DNA from: Chthoniobacter flavus
GTDB taxonomy: Bacteria; Verrucomicrobiota; Verrucomicrobiia; Chthoniobacterales; Terrimicrobiaceae
Length of the DNA stretch: 64,000 nt
Reading direction: 5' to 3'
Assembly: GCA_945883435.1 (NCBI GenBank)
Contig: CAMCXK010000003.1
Span: 1-64,000 of the forward strand
The position numbers and the translations under genes are program-made. The notes beneath the pieces were generated by a model. The model searched no databases and was not told the DNA's origin. It saw only the letters and a program-made list of their open reading frames with translations. This document shows positions 20,149 through 29,639 of the stretch, in pieces (positions within the stretch are counted from its first letter, which is position 1; each line of letters starts with the position of its first letter).

Positions 20149-21150
20149 ATGAACCCGACTCACGAACGACTAAGGCGGTTGCTGTGTGAACTCGGCGCGG
20201 CGATCCGGGACGGCATCATGGCGCAACGCAACACCTGCGGCGGTGCCGATTTCGCAAAGGTGGCCGGCGCAGGTGGCGGGGATACGATCTACCAGGTCGA
20301 TCGCGTGGGTGAAGCCGTCATTCTGGCGTGGTTCAACGCCCACTGGCCCGCCGACCTTCCTGTCGAGATTGTGATGGAGGGCTTGACCGGGCCCGTGGCT
20401 TTTCCGACGGGAACATCGATCGGCGCCACGGGGTGGAAACTTTTGATCGATCCGGTGGATGGCACCCGGGGATTGATGGTGGACAAGCGCAGCGCGTGGG
20501 CGCTGGCTGGCGTGGCCCCGCAGCGCGGATCCGAAACCCGGTTGTCGGAGATTGTCGCATCCTCCATGACCGAGATTCCTGCCACCAAGGTCTGGAGGGC
20601 CGACCAGTTCAGCGTGGTCCGCGAAGGCGATGTGGTGGGCACCGCGACCGATGTGCGGGGGGGCGGCCCGCCGCAGCCACTTTTTACGAACCCGAGCCAA
20701 GCCCGGACATTCGAGCACGGCTTTGCATCGATGGTGAAGTTTTTCCCCGAGGGTCGCACGCTCACGGCTCAAATCGAAGAACAGCTCTGGGACGAACTCA
20801 TCGGCCTTGGCAAGCACGATTCGCCGGTTGTCTTCGACGATCAATACCTCTCCACCGGCGGGCAATTCCATGAATTGCTCGCCGGCCGCGACCGCATGGT
20901 GGCCGACTTGCGGCCATTGGTGATGCGCCTGCTCGACATGGAGACCCAGCTTGTCTGCCATCCCTACGATGCCTGCGCATGGCTCGTTCTGGAACGGGCG
21001 GGCGTGGTTTTCGAGCACCCGCTAGGCGGGTTTCCCGATGCTCCGATGGACACCTCCAGCGGGATCGCATGGGTGGCGTATGCGAACCCCCATCTCGCCG
21101 CCCTGGCCCGGCCGGTCCTGCAAAAAATCCTCGATCGTCTTCTGCCATGA
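20149..21150 (+). CDS. Inositol-monophosphatase-like phosphatase
   Basis: 333 aa, starting MNPTHERLRRLLCELG. The family's metal-binding motif appears as LLIDPVDGTRGLM and an acidic partner lies in EIVMEGL. The second half has PYDACAWLVLERAG, like the family's WDxxAxxLL block. These magnesium-dependent phosphatases act on inositol phosphate, sugar phosphates or PAP. The enlarged middle part is unlike SuhB, so the substrate is open. Its stop overlaps the next start in an ATGA, so it is coupled to the acyltransferase and folD. Confidence 0.82.
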   Translation: MNPTHERLRRLLCELGAAIRDGIMAQRNTCGGADFAKVAGAGGGDTIYQVDRVGEAVILAWFNAHWPADLPVEIVMEGLTGPVAFPTGTSIGATGWKLLIDPVDGTRGLMVDKRSAWALAGVAPQRGSETRLSEIVASSMTEIPATKVWRADQFSVVREGDVVGTATDVRGGGPPQPLFTNPSQARTFEHGFASMVKFFPEGRTLTAQIEEQLWDELIGLGKHDSPVVFDDQYLSTGGQFHELLAGRDRMVADLRPLVMRLLDMETQLVCHPYDACAWLVLERAGVVFEHPLGGFPDAPMDTSSGIAWVAYANPHLAALARPVLQKILDRLLP

Positions 21151-21779
21151 CACGGGAAAGGCTTCTGGCCGCCACCGGTGCGGCGATTTTAAGGGGACTC
21201 TTCGCCACACTGCGACTGGAGGTCCGCGACCCGGCTGGATTTCTATCCGACCCGCCCGGCGGGCCGGTTCTCTTTTGCTTCTGGCACAACCGCATTTTGG
21301 GAATCACCCATGCCTTCCACCGCATTTATCCGGCGGCCCGTCGAGGTGTCACCGTGCTCACCAGCCCGAGCCGCGACGGGGAGATTCTCGCACGCCTGGT
21401 GGGAGCCTTTGGCATGGGCTCGGTGCGTGGCTCCAGCTCGCGCCGCGGTTCGCAGGCATTGAGGGAGCTCATGCGTCTCGTGCGGTCGGGTCGCGACATC
21501 GCAATCACTCCCGACGGTCCGCGCGGTCCACGCTATGCGCTCGGTCCCGGCGTTGTTTCACTGGCACAGATCACCGGTGCGGCCGTGGTTCCCCTCCATG
21601 CCCGCTTTTCCCGCTGCCACTCCATGAAAACCTGGGATGGATTCATCATCCCGTTGCCATTTTCGAGGGTCTCGGTCACGATTGGCGATGCCGTGCGGAT
21701 CGCCCCGACCAACGACGAGGGGAGCTTCGAAACCGCCCGGCGGAATTTGGAAACCCTTCTTCAAAATGGTGCGTATTGA
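21147..21779 (+). CDS. DUF374 lysophospholipid-acyltransferase-like protein
   Basis: 210 aa from the ATG at 21147, which overlaps the preceding TGA. The DUF374 hallmarks are [11 protein letters not shown] near residue 40, [23 protein letters not shown], and [12 protein letters not shown]. The family is related to acyltransferases of lipid A and phospholipid synthesis and is expected at the inner membrane. The acceptor is unknown; in Gram-negative neighbours it is often linked to lipid A. It overlaps folD by 14 bp. Confidence 0.88.
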   Translation: MTRERLLAATGAAILRGLFATLRLEVRDPAGFLSDPPGGPVLFCFWHNRILGITHAFHRIYPAARRGVTVLTSPSRDGEILARLVGAFGMGSVRGSSSRRGSQALRELMRLVRSGRDIAITPDGPRGPRYALGPGVVSLAQITGAAVVPLHARFSRCHSMKTWDGFIIPLPFSRVSVTIGDAVRIAPTNDEGSFETARRNLETLLQNGAY

Positions 21780-22641
21780 CGGAACGGCGGTCGCCGCAAA
21801 AGTAATCGATGAAATCAAGGTGCGGGTGGCCACACTGGCTGCGCGCGGCGTCACTCCGGGCCTCGCAGTGGTTCTGGTGGGTGACAACCCCGCCTCGCGC
21901 GCCTATGTGCGTTCCAAGGATAAAAAGGCCGCCGAACTCGGATTGTTCTCCCTGAAAAAGGAGCTCCCCACCACCACGTCGCAAGACGAACTTCTCCGCC
22001 TCGTGGCCGAGCTCAATGCCGATCCCCGCATCCATGGCATTCTTGTGCAATCCCCGCCGCCGCCGCACATCGACGAGTCGGCTATTGTCCGCGCCATCGA
22101 CCCCCGCAAAGACGTGGACGGCTTCCATCCGGAGAACGTCGCCAAACTCGCGCTGGAGGATCCCACTGGATTTGTTCCCTGCACCCCGCTCGGCTGTCTG
22201 CGGCTGCTTGAGGCCGCCGGCATCGCAACCGCCGGGAAACACGCGGTGGTTGTGGGCCGTAGCATGATTGTCGGAAAACCCATGGCCCTTCTGCTCATGA
22301 GGCGCGGCACCGATGCCACCGTGACGATCGCCCATTCCCGGACCCGCGACCTTCCGGCGATCACGCGGCAGGCTGACATTCTCATCGCCGCGCTGGGCAA
22401 GCCGCTTTTTCTCACAGCCGAGCATGTGAAAGAGGGAGCCGTTGTCATCGATGTTGGAATCAATCGCATCTCCGATTCCGCCCACCCGAAAGGCTACCGT
22501 CTTGTTGGCGATGTGGACTTTGAATCCGTCGCCCCCCGTTGCGCCGCCATCACACCGGTCCCCGGCGGCGTTGGTCCGATGACCATCGCCATGCTCATGC
22601 AAAATTGCGTGCAAGCCGCCGAGGCAACCCCCGCCGGTTGA
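21766..22641 (+). CDS. folD: Bifunctional methylenetetrahydrofolate dehydrogenase/cyclohydrolase
   Basis: 291 aa from the ATG at 21766; a GTG at 21769 is the alternative. FolD interconverts 5,10-methylene-, methenyl- and 10-formyl-tetrahydrofolate with NADP. Visible motifs are [16 protein letters not shown] with the catalytic Lys, [11 protein letters not shown], the nucleotide-binding [14 protein letters not shown] and the C-terminal [15 protein letters not shown]. The usual QLPLP block reads [10 protein letters not shown], a small deviation. The gene overlaps the acyltransferase by 14 bp, which suggests a single transcript from 20149. Confidence 0.97.
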   Translation: MVRIDGTAVAAKVIDEIKVRVATLAARGVTPGLAVVLVGDNPASRAYVRSKDKKAAELGLFSLKKELPTTTSQDELLRLVAELNADPRIHGILVQSPPPPHIDESAIVRAIDPRKDVDGFHPENVAKLALEDPTGFVPCTPLGCLRLLEAAGIATAGKHAVVVGRSMIVGKPMALLLMRRGTDATVTIAHSRTRDLPAITRQADILIAALGKPLFLTAEHVKEGAVVIDVGINRISDSAHPKGYRLVGDVDFESVAPRCAAITPVPGGVGPMTIAMLMQNCVQAAEATPAG

Positions 22642-22728
22642 GAGCCTGAAAACCCGGTTTACGTAAAGTCGAGCGGTTGATTCCATCGGGAATTTTCTGT
22701 GGCAGGTTTTTGGGCGTTTCCAACCCCT

Positions 22729-23484
22729 ATGAAAAAATTTCTTTTGGCCACCGCCATCGCTACCGCAAGTCTTCTGAATGCCAGTGGGCAGACCATTTTG
22801 ATCGATTTCGGAAACAATTCCTCCTATCGCGGATACAGTCAGAGCGGTCCCGACGCGAATGGCAATTACTGGACAAGCGTTTGGAGCGGTGCCTACTTTC
22901 CGAATCTCCTGGACACCACGGGCACGGCGACCCCGGTAGGCTTTGGATTCGTGACAGTTGGTGGAACCGATAGCTTCAACGGACCTGCAGGCGTTACCTC
23001 CAATCCCGCCACGCTTTCAGAGGTGAATTCTGTAACCATCAACACCGCAGCCCTGGGTGTATTGGGGGGATCCAAAGCCGCCGCTTTTGACTATTACACC
23101 AATTCCACGATGGCCATCAATGCGCTCAGTGCGAACCAAACGTATGAAATCCGCCTCTTTGGATCCCACAAATACAATGCCAACAACACAACGCGTTACA
23201 CCCTCTACACAAACAACACTTTTACGACACCCATCACCTCGCAGACATTGGTGGTCGGCGTGAATGGCGCTCACAACGAAAGCAATTTTGCAACTTTCTT
23301 CAACGTCGCACCGCAGGGCACCTCAATCTATATCGGCTTCGAAGGCGATGGCGGGACGGGCAATGGCTATCTCAACGCTCTCGCGATCATCGCCGTTCCA
23401 GAACCATCGACATGGGCGATGTTCGGCATCGGAGCCGTGGGAGTTGTCCTTGCCGGCCGCCGCCGTTCCCGACGGGAATCCTGA
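22729..23484 (+). CDS. PEP-CTERM sorted exported protein
   Basis: 251 aa from the ATG at 22729 (MKKFLLATAIATASLLNASG, a signal peptide ending near residue 22). The C-terminus is a complete PEP-CTERM tripartite signal: VPEPSTWAM, a hydrophobic helix, and RRRSRR. An exosortase would cleave there and release or link the protein at the cell surface. The middle part is rich in Asn, Thr, Gly and Tyr, with NTAALGVLGGSKAAAF and NQTYEIRLFGSHKYN, like a beta-sandwich surface protein. Its AT content and Asn/Thr bias differ from its neighbours, as is common for this class. No exosortase gene is in view. Confidence 0.88.
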   Translation: MKKFLLATAIATASLLNASGQTILIDFGNNSSYRGYSQSGPDANGNYWTSVWSGAYFPNLLDTTGTATPVGFGFVTVGGTDSFNGPAGVTSNPATLSEVNSVTINTAALGVLGGSKAAAFDYYTNSTMAINALSANQTYEIRLFGSHKYNANNTTRYTLYTNNTFTTPITSQTLVVGVNGAHNESNFATFFNVAPQGTSIYIGFEGDGGTGNGYLNALAIIAVPEPSTWAMFGIGAVGVVLAGRRRSRRES

Positions 23485-23591
23485 ACGACTCCCGCCCGCC
23501 CGGGATGACCCGTTTGTCTCCCGCGGATCGGAAGAAGCGGTTTGTTGTCGATCTTGACCGTCAAGGTGTGCGTTGGTCACGATTCGAAGAT

Positions 23592-24848
23592 ATGACAAAC
23601 ACTCTGGAAAAATTTTCGATTGGCGTTGGCGATCGTTTTGGCTGCGAGGCCGCGGCGCAACTTCAGGCCTGCCAAATGATGGCTCAGCAAGGAGTCGACG
23701 TGGTGCCTGTGTGGAACAAAAGCAACCGCGAGCATCTATTCATCGGCAGCGAGCCGGCCAGCGTGATCGAGGCCGCGCGGCGCGCTGTGGAAGCCGCTGG
23801 TTGGACCAAGGGATGGCATGTGGATGCGGATCACATCGGTCTCCAAACGGTGGAGCGCTTCATTCCCCACGCCGATTTTTTCACGATTGATGTCGCAGAT
23901 TTCATCGGAAAGACCGCCCCCGCCGATGAGGTCGACGCCTTTTTGGCCCGCCACCCGGAACTGGTGGGTGAAACGCGTCTTCCCAAGCGCGCAGCCTCGA
24001 TGAATGCCTCGCGGGAGACGATCGCCCGGAGCGCCGCCAAGTTCCTGTTGGCTGTTCGCGAAGCCGGGCGCATCCACCGCCACATCGCCACACGGAAGGG
24101 CGATGGAACATTCATCGCCGAGGTGTCGATGGATGAAACCGACCTGCCGCAGACGCCCTGCGATTTGCTGGTGATTCTCGCTGCGATTGCCGACGAGGGT
24201 ATTCCCGTCCAGACGATCGCTCCGAAGTTCACCGGCCGGTTCAACAAAGGCGTTGACTACGTGGGCGACCTGGCCCAATTCGAGCGTGAATTCCACGACG
24301 ACCTTGCCGTGGTCGCCCTGGCCGTCGAGCGCTACGGCCTGCCGGCGAATTTGAAGCTCAGCGTGCACTCGGGCAGCGACAAGTTCTCATTGTATCCGGT
24401 GATTCGGCGGGCCCTTCGCGTTTACGATGCTGGAGTGCATTTGAAGACAGCGGGCACCACATGGCTGGAGGAATTGATCGGGCTCGCGGAGTCGGGTGGC
24501 GAAGCGCTGGAATTCGTCCAAGGCATTTACGCCGGGGCTCTGGAGCACTTGGAAGAACTCACCGGACCGTATGCGACGGTGATCGACATTGACTGTGCCA
24601 AGCTCCCGACTCCCGCCGTGGTCGCGGGATGGACATCCGGCGAATTCACAGCGGCCCTGCGCCACGACCCGTCGAATCCGGGCTTCAATCCCGATCTTCG
24701 CCAGCTTCTCCACGTCGCATTCAAGCTCGCGGCGAAAAAAGGCCCTGAATATCTCGATTTGCTCAAGGCGAACCGCGAAACGGTAGCCCGCAACGTGACC
24801 GACAACCTCTACCACCGCCACCTGCGCCCGTTGTTTCTGGAAAGCTGA
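23592..24848 (+). CDS. uxaE: UxaE-family tagaturonate epimerase
   Basis: 418 aa from the ATG at 23592 (MTNTLEKFSIGVGDRFG); an in-frame ATG at 23505 would add 29 residues that do not look conserved. The opening EKFSIGVGDRFG, then WHVDADHIGLQTVERF, SMNASRETIARS, EVSMDETD, APKFTGRFNKGVDYVGD and LSVHSGSDKFSLYP, match the UxaE family. It epimerises tagaturonate and fructuronate in hexuronate breakdown. Metal-binding His and Asp/Glu residues are suggested by HVDADH and SVHSGSDK. No other hexuronate gene is nearby, so it stands alone between the PEP-CTERM gene and convergent mutS. Confidence 0.82.
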   Translation: MTNTLEKFSIGVGDRFGCEAAAQLQACQMMAQQGVDVVPVWNKSNREHLFIGSEPASVIEAARRAVEAAGWTKGWHVDADHIGLQTVERFIPHADFFTIDVADFIGKTAPADEVDAFLARHPELVGETRLPKRAASMNASRETIARSAAKFLLAVREAGRIHRHIATRKGDGTFIAEVSMDETDLPQTPCDLLVILAAIADEGIPVQTIAPKFTGRFNKGVDYVGDLAQFEREFHDDLAVVALAVERYGLPANLKLSVHSGSDKFSLYPVIRRALRVYDAGVHLKTAGTTWLEELIGLAESGGEALEFVQGIYAGALEHLEELTGPYATVIDIDCAKLPTPAVVAGWTSGEFTAALRHDPSNPGFNPDLRQLLHVAFKLAAKKGPEYLDLLKANRETVARNVTDNLYHRHLRPLFLES

Positions 24849-24865
24849 CGCGGGGCGCGCCGGGG

Positions 24866-27331
24866 TTAGAAAAGAGAAAGCTGGGCTGCGGGCTCCGGCA
24901 CTAGGCGCTTGCGTGCGGCACGGCCAGGGGAGGCGACGGTTTGCAGCTCGGATTTTTCGAGGTTTTCGAGGATTTGCTTGGCACGGGTGATAAGAGAGTC
25001 CGGAAGTCCGGCCAGGCGGGCGACTTGAATCCCATAGCTTTGATCGGCACGGCCGGGGAGGATTTTGCGGAGGAAGATGATCTGATCGTTCCACTCGCGC
25101 ACGGCCACATTGAGGTTGCAGACGCCGGGCCTGGTGCGCTCCAGATCGGTGAGTTCGTGATAGTGGGTGGCGAAAAGGGCTCTGCAACCGATGTGGTCGT
25201 GCAAGTGTTCGGCCACGCTCCAGGCGATCGAGAGGCCGTCGAATGTCGATGTGCCACGGCCGATCTCGTCCAGCACCACGAGGCTTTGCGGGGTCGCGTT
25301 GTGAAGGATGTTGGCCGTTTCGTTCATTTCCACCATGAACGTCGATTGCCCCCGGGCAAGATCGTCGCTCGCTCCCACGCGGGTGAAAATGCGGTCGGCG
25401 AGGCTCCAACGCATCGACCGGGCGGGGACAAACGCGCCGGTTTGGGCGAGCAGCGTGAGAAGGGCGGTTTGGCGGAGGTAGGTCGATTTGCCAGCCATGT
25501 TGGGACCGGTGACCAGCGCGAGAAACTTCCCGTCGGCCCCGAGGTCGGTGTCGTTGGGAACAAATCGTCCACCTTCGAGACGCTGTTCAAGAACAGGATG
25601 GCGGCCGTCACGGATTTCGAGCAGCGGGACATCAGTCAGCTCGGGCCGGGTGTGGCCGTGCAAGCGGGCGGTTTCGGCGAACGAGCACAGCACATCAAGG
25701 GTGGCGATCGAGGCAGCGGTCTCCTGCAAACGATCCATTTCGGCGAGCACGCGCTGCCGCAGATCCTGGAAGATCTCGATCTCACGCGCTTTCGCACGCT
25801 CCTCCGCGCCGAGGATGCGGCCTTCCATGTCCTTCAGTTCCGGCGTGGTGAAGCGTTCGCCGTTGACGGTCGTTTGCTTGCGGATGTAGTCCGCTGGAAC
25901 CGCCGGAAGATTGGATTTGGTGACTTCGAGAAAGTAACCGAAAACCGAGGTGTATCGAACCTTGAGGGATTTGATACCGGTGCGGGCGATCTCCCGTTCT
26001 TGAAGGTCGGCGATCCATTTTTTCCCCTCGAGGGAGGCGCTGCGCAACGAGTCCAGATCCGCATCGAAGCCTGTTTCGACGAGTCCTCCATCGCGAAGAA
26101 TCGCCGGGGGTTCGGCGACGATTGCCCGGCGCAGGAGGTCGGAGAGCCCGGGCAGGGCGTGGAGACCGCCGGGAAGCTCCTCCAGCAGGCGTGACGGAAG
26201 GCCGAAGCCTTGGGATCCCCCCAGGCAGGCTGCCAGTGGAGGAATGGCCAGAAGGGAGGAGGCGACCACGGCCAAATCACGGGCATTGCCGGCATTTCCT
26301 CCCAGGCGGGAGACGGCCCGCTCGATATCACGCACCTCCTCGAGCCGCTCACGGATCTGCCCGAGTGCCAAGGGATCGTCCAGCAGCGCGGCCACGGCCT
26401 CCTGGCGCCGCTCGATCGCACCGCCCTCGCACAGCGGGTGCAAGATCCAATCCCGCAACAGCCGTGCCCCCATCGGCGTGCGTGTGCGGTCGAGCGCGCC
26501 AAGGAGCGTGTGCTCGCGACCGGCTCGGGATTGGACCAACTCGAGGTGGTGCTGGCTGGCGGCATCCAAAATCAGAAACTGGCTCCGGCGGTAGGGTTGC
26601 AGAGAGCGCAGGTTGGCCGCCGGGCGGCGCATCTGGCGGGTGACATAGTGCAGCAGGGCGCCGGCCGCCCCGATGGCCGATGGCATGTCGAGGCACCCGA
26701 AACCGTCCAGCGAATGCACTTGAAAATGCACCCTCAACGCCTCGGCAGCGACATCGGGCTCGAACAAATAGCCGTCCAGCGGCGAGGGACGGGATGCCAG
26801 TTGAAAGTCCGATTCCAGATGGCCGGGCACAAGAATTTCGGAGGGCGCCACGCGGGCAAGTTCATCCGCAAGGGCCTCGGGAGCGTCCACCTCCGTGAGG
26901 CGGAAGCAACCCGTGCTCAAGTCGCAGAACGCCAGTCCCCAGGAATCCTTGTGGCGGTTCAAGGCCGCAAGAAAATTGGGCGCGCGTTCGTCGAGGCCGA
27001 ATTCATCCAGCGTCCCGGGACTGATAATCCGGGCAATTTCGCGGCGCACGAGTTTCCCGGCCGTGACCTCGCCGACCTGATCGCAGATGGCCGCGCGCCA
27101 GCCGGCAGCGACGAGTTTTTCCAAATAACCCCTGGCGGCGTGGTAGGGAACTCCGCACATGGGCATCGTGCCACGCTTGGTAAGGGCGACGTTCAAAATA
27201 CGGGACGCCTCGAGCGCGTCGTCACCGAACAGTTCGTAAAAGTCCCCGAGGCGGAACAGCAGCAGCGTGCCAGGCGGCAATTCCCGGCGGATAGCCTGGT
27301 ATTGCTGCATCATCGGCGTTTCCGAGGCCAT
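24866..27331 (-). CDS. mutS: DNA mismatch repair protein MutS
   Basis: 821 aa. The N-terminal mismatch-reading motif appears as LFRLGDFYELFGDDA (the Phe-x-Glu wedge), and the ATPase core has TGPNMAGKSTYLRQ, then VVLDEIGRGTSTFDGLSIAW. The C-terminus ends in the AAQLSLF type tail seen in many MutS proteins. It recognises mispairs and starts methyl-independent or MutL-driven repair. The gene starts 2 bp downstream of the thiG stop and is convergent with uxaE (17-bp gap, no clear terminator). mutL is not in the window. Confidence 0.98.
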   Translation of the reverse strand: MASETPMMQQYQAIRRELPPGTLLLFRLGDFYELFGDDALEASRILNVALTKRGTMPMCGVPYHAARGYLEKLVAAGWRAAICDQVGEVTAGKLVRREIARIISPGTLDEFGLDERAPNFLAALNRHKDSWGLAFCDLSTGCFRLTEVDAPEALADELARVAPSEILVPGHLESDFQLASRPSPLDGYLFEPDVAAEALRVHFQVHSLDGFGCLDMPSAIGAAGALLHYVTRQMRRPAANLRSLQPYRRSQFLILDAASQHHLELVQSRAGREHTLLGALDRTRTPMGARLLRDWILHPLCEGGAIERRQEAVAALLDDPLALGQIRERLEEVRDIERAVSRLGGNAGNARDLAVVASSLLAIPPLAACLGGSQGFGLPSRLLEELPGGLHALPGLSDLLRRAIVAEPPAILRDGGLVETGFDADLDSLRSASLEGKKWIADLQEREIARTGIKSLKVRYTSVFGYFLEVTKSNLPAVPADYIRKQTTVNGERFTTPELKDMEGRILGAEERAKAREIEIFQDLRQRVLAEMDRLQETAASIATLDVLCSFAETARLHGHTRPELTDVPLLEIRDGRHPVLEQRLEGGRFVPNDTDLGADGKFLALVTGPNMAGKSTYLRQTALLTLLAQTGAFVPARSMRWSLADRIFTRVGASDDLARGQSTFMVEMNETANILHNATPQSLVVLDEIGRGTSTFDGLSIAWSVAEHLHDHIGCRALFATHYHELTDLERTRPGVCNLNVAVREWNDQIIFLRKILPGRADQSYGIQVARLAGLPDSLITRAKQILENLEKSELQTVASPGRAARKRLVPEPAAQLSLF

Positions 27332-27333
27332 GG

Positions 27334-28119
27334 TCAGCGGGATTTCAAAAACGCGTCGAGCGGGCTGGTGGCGCTGGCCTCCGCGCCTTGCAAGGGGAGG
27401 CCGGCCTCATGGGCTTCGCGGGCCGATTCCACGGCGCCGCGGAACGCCCGGGCCATGCGCACGGGATCGCCCGCGGCGGCGATGGCGGTGTTCACAAGCA
27501 CGGCGTCAGCCCCCATTTCGAGGGCCTCGGCGGCGTGGCTTGGCGCTCCGATACCCGCGTCGACAATCACCGGGACGGTGGCTTGGCGGATGATGATTTC
27601 AATCTGGGCGCGGGTGTCCAGGCCGCGATTGCTGCCGATCGGCGAGCCGAGCGGCATCACGGTGGCGGTGCCGATATCCTGAAGACGGCGGGCAAGAACG
27701 GGGTCGGCATTGATGTAGGGAAGAACGGTGAAACCCTCGGCGACGAGGGTTTTGGCGGCCTCGAATGTTTCAACCGGATCCGGCAGGAGGTAATGCGGAT
27801 CCGGATGGATTTCCAGCTTCACCCAGCGGGGAAGGCCGGCGGCAGCGGCCAAGCGGGCCAATCTTACCGCCTCGGCAGCATTCATCGCCCCGCTGGTATT
27901 GGGTAGAATGAGATAGCGGGCCGGATCGATGAATTCGAGAATGTTGGCGAAAGGATCGCCGCGTCCACTCAAGTCCGCCCGCCGGAGAGCCACCGTCACA
28001 ATCTCGCAACCGCTGGCCTCCAGCGCCTCGCGCATGGTTTCGTGGGATGAAAATTTTCCGGTGCCCAGCAGGAGACGGGACGAGAACGGACGCTGCGCAA
28101 TGACAAGTGGTGACGGCAC
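27334..28119 (-). CDS. thiG: Thiazole synthase
   Basis: 261 aa from a GTG at 28119 (read [23 protein letters not shown]); no better ATG is in frame. The TIM-barrel motifs [48 protein letters not shown] and [23 protein letters not shown] are all conserved. The Schiff-base Lys is in WVKLEIHPD. ThiG joins deoxyxylulose phosphate, dehydroglycine and ThiS-thiocarboxylate into thiazole phosphate. No thiS reading frame is visible directly upstream. mutS follows after 2 bp. Confidence 0.96.
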   Translation of the reverse strand: MPSPLVIAQRPFSSRLLLGTGKFSSHETMREALEASGCEIVTVALRRADLSGRGDPFANILEFIDPARYLILPNTSGAMNAAEAVRLARLAAAAGLPRWVKLEIHPDPHYLLPDPVETFEAAKTLVAEGFTVLPYINADPVLARRLQDIGTATVMPLGSPIGSNRGLDTRAQIEIIIRQATVPVIVDAGIGAPSHAAEALEMGADAVLVNTAIAAAGDPVRMARAFRGAVESAREAHEAGLPLQGAEASATSPLDAFLKSR

Positions 28120-28208
28120 GGTCGGTCAATCATGCTAACCACGCAGGAACCACGCAAGCGGGATGTGGTTGCGGACATCAAATCCCCCGCTGGCGGGGTG
28201 TGATCGCC

Positions 28209-29141
28209 CTACAAAGGGACGGGTTGGGCGAGTATGGCAAGCTCGTCGCGGGTGAATCCCAAGTGACGCGCCAGCAAGAGATACTCGTCCTCCAAAGTGT
28301 TTCCGAAGACGACGGGGTCGTCCGTGCTTAGAGTGCAGCGCACACCGGCATCGAAGAGGCCGCGCACGGGGTGGGCGTCCGGAGAGCCAACAACTCCGAG
28401 CTTGACATTGCTGACCGGACAGACATCGAGAGTCACATCCTCTTGGAGCAGCAAGTCCACCACCGCGGGGTCTTCGATGGCGCGCACGCCGTGCTGGATT
28501 TGGCGGACGCCGAGGGATTCGATGGCGTAGCGGATGAATTCCGGGCCTTGAAATTCCCCGGCGTGGGCCTTGGTGCGTTTCCCGGCGTCACGGGCGCGTT
28601 GCCAGTAGGCAGGTGCGAGTTCGCTCACGGGAATGTCTTCCGGGCCGTGTAGATCGATTCCGTCGAGCGAGGACCAGGAGAGGGCCTCCTCGAGAACGGG
28701 CGTCATGCGTGGTGTCCAGCCATTGTGATGGATGCCGAGGAAAATGCGCACCGACAATCCCTCGGGCACAGCGGCGCGAAGGGCGTCGGCGACCTCGCGT
28801 CCATCGAGGTTCTGGAAATCCACACATCCGGAGGCGAAGCTGATTTCCATCGAATGGACATTCCGGGCGAGTCGGTCACGGAAAACGGCCGCCGCGCAGT
28901 CGTGGTAGCGCTGGGGAGTGGTGAAAAAATCGGCGGCGTATCCGATGAGTTGGGTCTCAAACTCTGCAAAATCGCGAAAGCGGAAGCCGGGGTGCCACGA
29001 GGCGGGGGCAGTCTGGTATTTGTCCGGATGCGCGGCCCGCAGAAGCTCCCAGGGAAGGGCTCCTTCAATGTGGAGATGATGCTCTGTTTTTGGAAGCGAG
29101 TGGATGAAGGCCCGCAAACCGGTGTCGTCCGTTGCTTGCAT
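28209..29141 (-). CDS. Adenosine deaminase family protein
   Basis: 310 aa from the ATG at 29141, which overlaps the preceding stop (TGATG). Metal and catalytic motifs are KTEHHLHIEGALPWELL, KAHAGE, QHGVRAIEDP, LDVCPVSNVKLGVV and STDDPVVFG. These enzymes deaminate adenosine or adenine and use one zinc ion. The protein is about 30 residues shorter than typical ADA at the C-terminus, so the last helix may be reduced. It is directly coupled to an MTH1-like Nudix hydrolase, which could mean it acts on modified purines; that is inference. Confidence 0.88.
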   Translation of the reverse strand: MQATDDTGLRAFIHSLPKTEHHLHIEGALPWELLRAAHPDKYQTAPASWHPGFRFRDFAEFETQLIGYAADFFTTPQRYHDCAAAVFRDRLARNVHSMEISFASGCVDFQNLDGREVADALRAAVPEGLSVRIFLGIHHNGWTPRMTPVLEEALSWSSLDGIDLHGPEDIPVSELAPAYWQRARDAGKRTKAHAGEFQGPEFIRYAIESLGVRQIQHGVRAIEDPAVVDLLLQEDVTLDVCPVSNVKLGVVGSPDAHPVRGLFDAGVRCTLSTDDPVVFGNTLEDEYLLLARHLGFTRDELAILAQPVPL

Positions 29142-29629
29142 CAGGCCGGGCGGGCTTGCCAGAGGATGCTGTGATCGAGCATGGCATCGTTGTCGAAGTG
29201 GAAGTATCCGAGAAAATCCTCCCCGCCAATCATCCGGGGCAGCCAATGGATGTCGTCGGCCCACATTTCCTCAAATGGAATGGAATCCAGAGGAACCCAA
29301 AAGGGCAGGGCTTCCTCGGTTTCGATCAGTGTGCCTTCGTGACCGGAGGCCGAAAACACGGTGCAGTGCAAGCTGTAGCCATCGACAAATTGAAAATGCA
29401 AAACCCCGCGCCGGGCCAAGGCAAGGGGAGTGATGCCAACCTCTTCACGGGTCTCTCGAATCGCACACTCCAGCGGCGACTCTCCTGGTTCAATGCGACC
29501 GCCGGGCCCGTTTACTTTTCCGGCCCCCATGCCGCGCTTTTTCCGGATGAGAAGAATCCGACCTTCTTGAATGACAAAGCAAAGGGTCGCCCGCTCCCGG
29601 GGAGTCCAAGCCGCCCAGAATGCATTCAT
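29141..29629 (-). CDS. MTH1-like Nudix hydrolase (oxidised purine dNTPase)
   Basis: 162 aa from the ATG at 29629. A perfect Nudix box is present: GRIEPGE, then RETREEVGI. The surroundings match MTH1/NUDT1: KKRGMGAGKVNGPGG, FVDGYSLHCTVFSA, PFWVPLDSIPFEEMWADD and FLGYFHFDND. MTH1 hydrolyses 8-oxo-dGTP and 2-hydroxy-dATP to monophosphates and so cleans the nucleotide pool. The gene lies 10 bp after nuoN and overlaps the adenosine deaminase start by one base. Linking a respiratory operon to dNTP sanitation is a plausible but unproven logic. Confidence 0.9.
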   Translation of the reverse strand: MNAFWAAWTPRERATLCFVIQEGRILLIRKKRGMGAGKVNGPGGRIEPGESPLECAIRETREEVGITPLALARRGVLHFQFVDGYSLHCTVFSASGHEGTLIETEEALPFWVPLDSIPFEEMWADDIHWLPRMIGGEDFLGYFHFDNDAMLDHSILWQARPA

Positions 29630-29639
29630 AAGCAGTGCC

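Noticed and set aside
22698-22715. Sigma-54-like site TGGCAG...GGGC upstream of the PEP-CTERM gene
   Set aside because: The distance between the GG and GC elements is one base too long and the -12 element is poor.
28160-28208. CCCCG/CGGGG inverted repeat after the adenosine deaminase stop
   Set aside because: The loop is only 4 nt and no T-run follows on the minus strand, so it is not a convincing terminator.
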